From Pseudomonadota bacterium (GTDB lineage Bacteria; Pseudomonadota; Gammaproteobacteria; Steroidobacterales; GCA-2729495), in the NCBI GenBank assembly GCA_030836925.1, contig JAUPLK010000081.1, positions 1 through 7,066 on the forward strand: DNA of 7,066 nt, given 5' to 3'. The position numbers and the translations under genes were made by a program. The notes beneath the pieces are model-generated. The model was not told the origin of the DNA, made no database searches, and worked only from the letters and a program-made list of their open reading frames with translations. Shown piece after piece: positions 1 to 5,417 of this stretch (its first letter is position 1; the number at the start of each line of letters is the position of its first letter).

Positions 1-2496
1 CGCGACGAGCTTGCCTGCGAGGCCAGCTGTGTCGCGTTCCTGAACGAGAGCGGACGGCACATCGAACGGGTGATTGCCGCCCGCAGTACCTTCGCGATCT
101 GCAATCCGGAAGTCCTCACCGATGTGGCCATGGCGGAGTTCCCCTGGCTCGACGAGAATCTTCAGCACCTGCGCGTCCGGGGCATCGCCGATACGGCGGA
201 TCCGCCCGCATCGCAGGCTGCCGATGCCGCACGTCTCGCCCTGCTGGGCTGTGGCGCGGTCCTGCTGATCGGTTTCGATGTGCACGGCCGTCGCGGCGGC
301 TTCATGGCGCTGTTTTTCAGTCAGCCCCAGGGCAGCTGGAATGCCGAGCACACGCTGCTGCTGAAACTGCTCGGCTCGAGTTTTGCCACCGGTTTCGAGC
401 GCCTGCAGTCGGCCGCGAATCTCGCCGTACGCGACGAGCGCGAGGGTCTGCTGCAGCGGACCGTCAACGACGGCATGTGGGACTTCGATGCGGTGAACAA
501 CCGCGTCGAATACTCGCCGCGCTGGAAAGCGATGATGGGCTACAGCGATGAGGACCTGGCCCGGTCGGCGCCGGACTGGCGGCGGATCGTGCACGTCGAT
601 GACTATGCGCGATTGCAGGCGAAGCTGCGCGAGCACCTGGCCGGCCACACCGACATTTTCGAGAACACCCATCGCATGCGCCGCAAGGATGGCGAGTGGC
701 GCTGGGTCACCTGCCGCGCCAAGGCCATGCTGGATGAGCGGGGTCGCCTGCGTCGTCTCGTCGGCGTGGAAACCGACATCACCGAACAGAAGGTTTACGA
801 GGAGGCGCTGTTCCGGGAGAAGGAGAGCGCGCAGATCACCCTGCAGTCGATCGGCGACGGCGTCGTCACCACTGATGGCGAAGGGGTTGTGGAGTATGTG
901 AATCCCGTGGCCGAGGAACTGACCGGCTGGAAGCTCGATGATGCCAGCGGCCGGCATGTGGACGAGATCTTCCGTGGTTTTCACGAGGAGACCTGCGAGC
1001 CACTGGAAAATCCGGTGATGAGCTCGATCAAGCGCAATCGCTCGGTCAAGTCGGTGCGGCCCTCGTTGCTGATCCGCCGGGATGGCAACGAGCTGTACAT
1101 CGAGAGCACCGCCTCACCGATCCGCAATGATCGCGGCGAGGTCACCGGTGGCGTGCTGGTCTTCCACGATGTGAGCGAGTCGCGCGAGCTCAACCGCCGG
1201 CTGTCCTACCACGCCAGTCACGACCTGCTCACCGGCCTGGTCAATCGCCGTGAATTCGAGAGCCGGCTGGAGCGCTCGCTCAAGAGCGCCAAGGCCCGCG
1301 AGACCTCCTATGCCTTGCTCTATCTGGATCTCGACCAGTTCAAGATCATCAACGACTCCTGTGGCCACGGCGCCGGCGATACCCTGCTGACACAGCTGAG
1401 CGCGCTGCTCACGGCCAAGATCCGCTGGCGCGATACGCTGGCGCGTCTCGGTGGCGACGAATTCGGCCTGCTGCTGGAAGCCTGCAGTCCGGAGGAGGCG
1501 ATGCGTACCGCCGAGGTGCTGCGCGAGGCGATCCGCGAGCACAAGTTCAGCTGGGACGACCGGTCGTTCCGGCTCGGTGTCAGCATCGGCGTGGTGCCGA
1601 TCACCGGCGACAACGAAAGCGTCGCGACGCTCATCGCAGCCGGTGACAGTGCCTGCCAGGCCGCCAAGGAAGCGGGCCGCAACCGCATCCACTGTTTCCG
1701 CCAGAACGATATCGACCTGATGCGCCGCCGCCGCGAGATGCAGTGGGCCGCGCGCATCAACAATGCGCTGGAAGAAGACCGCTTCGAGCTGTATCGCATG
1801 ACCATACAGCCGCTGCAGACCGAGGAAACCGGTTCCCATTACGAGATCCTGCTGCGCATGCGCGATGAGGCGGGTCTGCTGGTGTCGCCCGACCTGTTCA
1901 TTTCCGCAGCCGAGCGCTACGGGCTGATCTCGAACATCGACCGCTGGGTCGTCGAGCATGCCTTTTTGTGGCTGGTGTCCGAGGCCGACGAGCGCGAGCG
2001 GCTGGCGCTGTGCTCGATAAACCTCTCCGGTTCGAGCCTGGCCGACAACGAGTTCCTGCCCTTCGTGATCCGCCAGTTCCAGCGCAGCGGCCTGGATGCC
2101 AGCAAGATCTGTTTCGAAATCACCGAGACGGCCGCCATCGCCAGCTTTGCGCAGGCCAGCCGCTTCATCAACGCGCTCAAGGAGCTGGGCTGCAAGTTTG
2201 CGCTGGATGATTTCGGCACCGGCCTGTCATCCTTCGGCTATCTCAAGCATTTCCCGGTGGACTACCTGAAGATCGACGGCAGCTTCGTCAAGGAGATGCT
2301 GCATGATCCGATCGACCGGGAGATGGTGCGATCGATCAACGAGATCGGTCATCTGACCGGCAAGAAAGTCATCGCCGAGTGGGCCGAGAACCAGGAAATC
2401 ATCACCATGCTGCGCGGCATGGGTATCGATTACGCGCAGGGCTACGGCGTGTCCGAGCCCAAACGCGTGCTGATGTCGTCGGTGGTCAACGGCTGA
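1..2496 (+). CDS. GAF-PAS-PAS-GGDEF-EAL cyclic-di-GMP synthase/phosphodiesterase, 5' end missing
   Basis: The reading frame is open from base 1, so the start lies left of the window; the GTG at 70 is internal, not a real start. Of 831 visible residues (codon 1 at base 1), about 1-135 look like the end of a GAF sensor domain, about 150-263 and 277-393 are two PAS/PAC domains, about 402-566 is GGDEF and about 585-825 is EAL. The diguanylate cyclase signature GGDEF is intact at 484-488, with an inhibitory-site RxxD at R475/D478. The EAL domain keeps the expected phosphodiesterase residues: E615 (as EIL), N674, E706/E709, D736-D737 in DDFGTG, K757, E793 and E796 (as AEWAE), and Q813. Both activities are therefore possible: GTP to c-di-GMP and c-di-GMP to pGpG. 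The EAL domain resembles the MorA-like branch of PAS-GGDEF-EAL proteins. Visible sensor domains are soluble; membrane segments could lie upstream. The 3' end overlaps the convergent DTW gene by 55 bp. The signal sensed is unknown. Confidence 0.95.
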   Translation, partial: RDELACEASCVAFLNESGRHIERVIAARSTFAICNPEVLTDVAMAEFPWLDENLQHLRVRGIADTADPPASQAADAARLALLGCGAVLLIGFDVHGRRGGFMALFFSQPQGSWNAEHTLLLKLLGSSFATGFERLQSAANLAVRDEREGLLQRTVNDGMWDFDAVNNRVEYSPRWKAMMGYSDEDLARSAPDWRRIVHVDDYARLQAKLREHLAGHTDIFENTHRMRRKDGEWRWVTCRAKAMLDERGRLRRLVGVETDITEQKVYEEALFREKESAQITLQSIGDGVVTTDGEGVVEYVNPVAEELTGWKLDDASGRHVDEIFRGFHEETCEPLENPVMSSIKRNRSVKSVRPSLLIRRDGNELYIESTASPIRNDRGEVTGGVLVFHDVSESRELNRRLSYHASHDLLTGLVNRREFESRLERSLKSAKARETSYALLYLDLDQFKIINDSCGHGAGDTLLTQLSALLTAKIRWRDTLARLGGDEFGLLLEACSPEEAMRTAEVLREAIREHKFSWDDRSFRLGVSIGVVPITGDNESVATLIAAGDSACQAAKEAGRNRIHCFRQNDIDLMRRRREMQWAARINNALEEDRFELYRMTIQPLQTEETGSHYEILLRMRDEAGLLVSPDLFISAAERYGLISNIDRWVVEHAFLWLVSEADERERLALCSINLSGSSLADNEFLPFVIRQFQRSGLDASKICFEITETAAIASFAQASRFINALKELGCKFALDDFGTGLSSFGYLKHFPVDYLKIDGSFVKEMLHDPIDREMVRSINEIGHLTGKKVIAEWAENQEIITMLRGMGIDYAQGYGVSEPKRVLMSSVVNG

Positions 2497-3125
2497 CCGG
2501 CGTCGCGGGCGCGCTGCAGGAGCGTACGCAACAGCCGGCGCAGGCTGCTGCGCAGCTGTTCGGATTCGCCCAGTGCCGGCAGCGTGTCGGCAATCGCCTC
2601 CAGTGTGGACACGAAATCGCGCCGCGGTTCGTTGCGCAGCCGGCCGTACATCGACGGTTCGCGCGGCTGCAGCACGATGCGCGGCAGTTTCAGCAGCCAG
2701 GCATTGCGCCACCAGAGCGTCTTGGCCTGGCTCCAGGTGCCATCCAGCACGATGATGCCCTCCAGCCCGTGACGCTTGAGGTCGCGGACACGGCCCTTGC
2801 GATCGATCACCACGACCGGCTGCCTGCGCACTTCGTCGGGCAGTGCGACCCCGAGCTTCACGCCGGCCAGCACCGCCCAGCGTTCGCGGTTGGCTTCCGT
2901 CAGGCCGACCGCATGATCGAGCGAGGCCCAGGACAGCCCGACGCGGATCTCGGCCTTCGGCAGGGTCAGCGTGACCAGCTTTGCCGTGCCGAGCACGGCG
3001 TCGTTTTCCTGCGGGTGCTGGAGGATGACGATGCGCAGCTGGGTATCGAATGGCTCGACACGGTCGCAGATGCACAGGGCGGGTGGTTTCGCGCAGCGCG
3101 GGCAGGGGAGGATTTCGGGGGGCAT
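2442..3125 (-). CDS. DTW-domain protein, tRNA-uridine aminocarboxypropyltransferase
   Basis: A 227-residue protein of the DTW family (E. coli member TapT/YfiP), which transfers the 3-amino-3-carboxypropyl group of S-adenosylmethionine to uridine in tRNA, giving acp3U. Visible family features in order are a four-cysteine, zinc-type N-terminus (C8, C11, C18, C20), QHPQE at 36-40, the defining D-x-T-W at 128-131 (DGTW), a SMYGRLRNEP segment at 158-167, and STLEA at 173-177. Length is normal for the family. The ATG at 3125 is the only start that keeps the cysteine cluster close to the N-terminus, yet the bases before it are C-rich and carry no Shine-Dalgarno sequence; a TACAAT hexamer sits 8 nt upstream, which suggests a very short leader. 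The gene lies 58 bp downstream of nadC, with a REP element between, and its last 55 bp overlap the convergent c-di-GMP gene. Which tRNA position is modified cannot be read from the sequence. Confidence 0.9.
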   Translation of the reverse strand: MPPEILPCPRCAKPPALCICDRVEPFDTQLRIVILQHPQENDAVLGTAKLVTLTLPKAEIRVGLSWASLDHAVGLTEANRERWAVLAGVKLGVALPDEVRRQPVVVIDRKGRVRDLKRHGLEGIIVLDGTWSQAKTLWWRNAWLLKLPRIVLQPREPSMYGRLRNEPRRDFVSTLEAIADTLPALGESEQLRSSLRRLLRTLLQRARDAGQPLTTDDISTRLGSDTP

Positions 3126-3133
3126 ATGGGGGG

Positions 3134-3139
3134 ATTGTA
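3134..3139 (-). promoter_or_regulatory. TACAAT -10-like hexamer just before the DTW gene
   Basis: On the minus strand TACAAT matches the sigma-70 -10 consensus at five of six positions and ends 8 nt before the ATG at 3125. A transcript from it would begin at, or one or two bases before, the start codon. No good -35 hexamer is visible at the usual distance, since that region is the REP element. Plausible only; it could be chance sequence, with the gene read through from nadC. Confidence 0.3.
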
Positions 3140-3187
3140 TCGCGGCTGAAGCCGCTCCTACGGGGCGCTCCTACGGGGCGCTCCTAC
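3140..3187 (-). repeat. REP-type palindrome with a triplicated GTAGGAGCG head
   Basis: On the minus strand, 3161-3140 contains the head GTAGGAGC followed by an imperfect hairpin, GCGGC-TTCA-GCCGC, then GA. This is the form of repetitive extragenic palindromes of Pseudomonas and Xanthomonas relatives, in which a GTAG tetranucleotide precedes a short hairpin. Directly before it are two exact copies of the 13-mer GTAGGAGCGCCCC (3187-3175 and 3174-3162), so the head occurs three times at 13-bp spacing. The TAG stop of nadC (3186-3184) is formed by the first head. Such elements are moved by RAYT (REP-associated tyrosine) transposases; none is encoded here, so the copy would be non-autonomous. It occupies nearly all of the nadC-DTW spacer. 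No second REP was noticed in the window. Confidence 0.8.
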
Positions 3188-4068
3188 GGAGTGGGGGCGG
3201 CAATGAAGCTGAAGCGCATCGACAGGTCGATGGCGCGGATATTCTTGGTCAGGTCGCCGATCGAAATGAAGTCGATGCCGGTTTCTGCCACGGCGCGGAT
3301 GGATTGCAGCTCGATGCCGCCGGAGGCCTCGAGCCCGATTCCGGGTGCGAGGCGATCACGCAGCGCGACCGCATCGCGCATCAGTGCCGTGCTGAAATTG
3401 TCCAGCAGCAGGCGGTCGGCACCGGCGCGCAGGGCTTCTTCGGCCTGATCAAGCGTCTCGACCTCGACTTCCAGCAGCACCATCGTGCCCTGGTCGCGCG
3501 CGCGGCGTACCGCCGGCGTGATGCCGCCGGCCGCGACGATGTGGTTTTCCTTGATCAGGATGCCGTCGTAAAGTCCGATGCGGTGATTGCTGCCGCCGCC
3601 GACGCGCACCGCATACTTCTGTGCGAGGCGCAGGCCCGGAATCGTCTTGCGCGTGTCGAGTATGGTCGCGCGGGTGCCGGCCACGGCAGCGATGTAATGG
3701 CGTGTCGCTGTCGCGACAGCTGACAGGGTCTGCAGGAAATTCAGCGCGGTCCGTTCACCCGTCAGGATGCTGCGTGCCGGACCACGGAGTTCGCAGAGTT
3801 TCTGCCCCGCTGCTGCGGGGTCGCCGTCACGGCAATGCCAGTCGATCACCACAGCCGGATCGAGTGCGGCAAACACCGCATCCACCCAGTCCCTGCCACA
3901 CAGCACCGCCGCTTCGCGCGTGATGACCGTAGCCAGTGCCTGCTGCGTTTCAGGCAGCAGTGCCGCGGTCAGGTCGCCGCTGCCGATGTCCTCGGCCAGT
4001 GCGGCGCGCACGGCCGCCGTGATTGCGGCCGGGGGCGGCGGCGTCAGTTGCGTAGTGTTCGAAGCCAT
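3184..4068 (-). CDS. nadC: Nicotinate-nucleotide pyrophosphorylase (carboxylating), quinolinate phosphoribosyltransferase
   Basis: A cytosolic enzyme of de novo NAD synthesis: quinolinate plus PRPP gives nicotinate mononucleotide, CO2 and pyrophosphate. The 294-residue length is typical of the family. Family motifs run in order: EDIGSGDLT (26-34), GERTALNFLQTLSA (104-117), the quinolinate-binding DTRKT (138-142), K151, GGGSNHR (157-163), LIKENH (171-176), EVEVET (200-205), LLLDNF (220-225), then EASGGI and ISIGDLTK near the end. The ATG at 4068 leaves the usual short N-terminal tail. The nearest purine-rich stretch (GGGAG, 4091-4087, inside the 10-bp palindrome CTCCCGGGAG) is 18 nt from the ATG, so the ribosome site is poor and translation may depend on the membrane-protein gene ending 31 bp upstream. 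The protein runs eight residues past the usual DLSMRF terminus, and its TAG stop falls inside the REP element. No nadA or nadB is in the window. Confidence 0.97.
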   Translation of the reverse strand: MASNTTQLTPPPPAAITAAVRAALAEDIGSGDLTAALLPETQQALATVITREAAVLCGRDWVDAVFAALDPAVVIDWHCRDGDPAAAGQKLCELRGPARSILTGERTALNFLQTLSAVATATRHYIAAVAGTRATILDTRKTIPGLRLAQKYAVRVGGGSNHRIGLYDGILIKENHIVAAGGITPAVRRARDQGTMVLLEVEVETLDQAEEALRAGADRLLLDNFSTALMRDAVALRDRLAPGIGLEASGGIELQSIRAVAETGIDFISIGDLTKNIRAIDLSMRFSFIAAPTP

Positions 4069-4099
4069 GTCGCGCAGCTGACGCCGCTCCCGGGAGAGT

Positions 4100-4696
4100 T
4101 CAGAACGGCAGGCCGTGCGATTGACCGGTCATGCACATCAGCATCGGCAGGGACAGCACGAAATTGGTGCGTGAGGCGAGCAGCGCGACATTGCGGGCAG
4201 TGGCCTTCTGTTCATCGGTGGCGGGCGTGATGCCGAGCACCTTCTTCTGGTTGGGCCAGATCAGTACCCAGACATTGAACAGCATGATCAGGCCGAGCCA
4301 GGAACCGATGCCGATGATCTGAAAGCCGTCCTTCAGGGCCATGACCTGCATGAAGCCGCCGCCGGCGGGACGGAACGCGAACTCGATCAGGATGACGCCG
4401 GACAGTGCCGTCACCACTGCTGCCCAGCGAAACCAGAGCAGGGCGCGCGGCGCGACGTACTTGCTGATGCCGGCAGCACCCGGACCGCCCTTGTCGGCAG
4501 CTGCTGCGGCAAGCGCCGGTACCTGGACCACGTTGAAGTAATACAGGAGTCCGATCCAGGTGACGCCGGAGGCGATGTGCAACCACCGGTCGAGATTCTG
4601 CACGCTGAATCCGGAGCCACCGAGAGCGAAGCCGAGGGCTGCCATCAGCAGCAGGCTGGTGATGATTGCGCCGTTGACGGATTTCAATGGATTCAT
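4100..4696 (-). CDS. Integral membrane protein resembling the urate hydroxylase PuuD N-terminal domain (Urate_ox_N type)
   Basis: A 198-residue hydrophobic protein with five likely membrane segments (about 9-27, 37-58, 85-107, 123-147, 170-190). Recalled family features are the LHIASGVTWIGLLYYFNVVQVP stretch beginning at 39, a KYVAPRALLWFRW block at 79-91, NVWVLIWPNQKK at 141-152, and SRTNF...LPMLMCM at 175-189. These match stand-alone proteins related to the N-terminal membrane domain of PuuD. Authentic PuuD carries a C-terminal cytochrome c needed for urate oxidation; this protein ends shortly after the fifth segment and contains no CxxCH, so urate hydroxylase activity should not be assumed. 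H40 and H195 lie at predicted membrane edges and could be cofactor ligands, but that is speculation. The start is supported by a GAGGA site 9 nt upstream. It is 77 bp after rnt and 31 bp before nadC. Family assignment is from memory of sequence pattern. Confidence 0.65.
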   Translation of the reverse strand: MNPLKSVNGAIITSLLLMAALGFALGGSGFSVQNLDRWLHIASGVTWIGLLYYFNVVQVPALAAAAADKGGPGAAGISKYVAPRALLWFRWAAVVTALSGVILIEFAFRPAGGGFMQVMALKDGFQIIGIGSWLGLIMLFNVWVLIWPNQKKVLGITPATDEQKATARNVALLASRTNFVLSLPMLMCMTGQSHGLPF

Positions 4697-4705
4697 GCGG
4701 AAATG

Positions 4706-4710
4706 TCCTC
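4706..4710 (-). promoter_or_regulatory. Ribosome binding site of the PuuD-like gene
   Basis: GAGGA on the minus strand, 9 nt before the ATG at 4696. It is the best Shine-Dalgarno match among the minus-strand genes and fixes that start. The rest of the 77-bp spacer (4697-4773) shows no hairpin with a T run and no convincing -35/-10 pair, so read-through from rnt is the simplest view. Confidence 0.6.
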
Positions 4711-4773
4711 AGGCTGTTGGGTTGAAGTCTGCGGAACGTGACGCGGTGAGAATAGGAGACTGCGCGCGCTTAT

Positions 4774-5415
4774 TCAATTCACCGGTGTTTCGTCTGCAGC
4801 CACCGGTAGTGGCAATGCGGCAGCATAGATCGGCCGGAAGCGGTTGACGATCTCGCAGAACAGTTCGGCGGTCTGTTCGGCGTCGTAGGCTGCCGCGTGT
4901 GCGGCCTCGTTGTCCCAGTCCATGCCGGCCGCCAGCGCGGCCTGGGCCAGCACCGTCTGGCCAAAGGCCACGCCGCACAGGGTGGCGGTGTCGAGCACGC
5001 TGAAAGGGTGGAAAGGGCTGCGCTTGATGGCGGTACGGGCGATGGCCTCGTTCAGGAAGCCGAGATCGAAATGGGCATTGTGTGCAACCAGGATCGCGCG
5101 CTTGCAGCCGGCATCCTTGACGGCCTGCCGCACCTCGCGAAACACATTCTGCAGGGCGTCGCGTTCGGAAACGGCCGGGCGCAGCGGATGAAAGGGGTCG
5201 ATGCCCGTGACCTGCAGTGCCGCCGGTTCCAGGTTGGCGCCGGGGAACGGCTGCACATGGTAGGAGACGGTTTCGCCCCGACGCAGCGTGCCGTGCTCGT
5301 CCATGGTCAGCAGCACGGCGGCGATTTCCAGCAGTGCATCGGTCTTGGCATTGAAGCCGCCGGTTTCGAGGTCGACGACAACCGGCAGAAAGCCGCGGAA
5401 ACGGGTGCTGATCAT
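4774..5415 (-). CDS. rnt: Ribonuclease T, DEDDh 3'-to-5' exoribonuclease
   Basis: A 213-residue protein that removes 3'-terminal nucleotides during tRNA and other stable-RNA maturation, including tRNA end turnover, acting as a dimer with two divalent metals. The DEDDh catalytic set is complete: D15 and E17 (VVDLETGG), D117 (VAHNAHFDLGFL), H173 and D178 (HAAAYDAEQTA). These sit exactly eight positions earlier than the E. coli residues D23, E25, D125, H181 and D186, so spacing is fully conserved and only the N-terminus is shorter. FNAKTDALLEIAA (21-33) and LFCEIVNRFRP near the end are also typical. The ATG at 5415 overlaps the stop of the upstream peptidase gene by one base (TGATG). No Shine-Dalgarno sequence precedes it, so translation by reinitiation is likely. 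The frame stays open upstream to 5655, but that extension lies inside the peptidase gene and looks like noise. Confidence 0.97.
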   Translation of the reverse strand: MISTRFRGFLPVVVDLETGGFNAKTDALLEIAAVLLTMDEHGTLRRGETVSYHVQPFPGANLEPAALQVTGIDPFHPLRPAVSERDALQNVFREVRQAVKDAGCKRAILVAHNAHFDLGFLNEAIARTAIKRSPFHPFSVLDTATLCGVAFGQTVLAQAALAAGMDWDNEAAHAAAYDAEQTAELFCEIVNRFRPIYAAALPLPVAADETPVN

Positions 5416-5417
5416 CA
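5413..5417 (-). other. TGATG stop/start overlap coupling the M17 peptidase and rnt
   Basis: On the minus strand the TGA stop of the peptidase gene (5417-5415) and the ATG of rnt (5415-5413) share one base. The 25 bases upstream of the ATG contain no AGGAG-like site, so rnt probably depends on ribosomes finishing the peptidase gene. Confidence 0.8.

Noticed and set aside
70..72. GTG as the start of the GGDEF-EAL gene.
   Set aside because: The frame continues open to base 1 with sequence that extends the GAF-like fold, so the true start is outside the window.
3128..3133. Six-base G/C run before the DTW start, considered as a phase-variable tract.
   Set aside because: Six bases is below the length at which slippage switching is usually credible.
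2379..3149. 256-codon plus-strand open frame opposite the DTW gene (also a 282-codon minus-strand frame, 2227-3075).
   Set aside because: Composition is that of a GC-rich shadow frame (A, R, Q, G, H rich) with no recognisable motif, while the DTW frame carries all family motifs.
4087..4096. Perfect 10-bp palindrome CTCCCGGGAG between the PuuD-like gene and nadC, considered as an operator or terminator.
   Set aside because: It is too short, with no loop and no T run. One such palindrome is unremarkable at this GC content.
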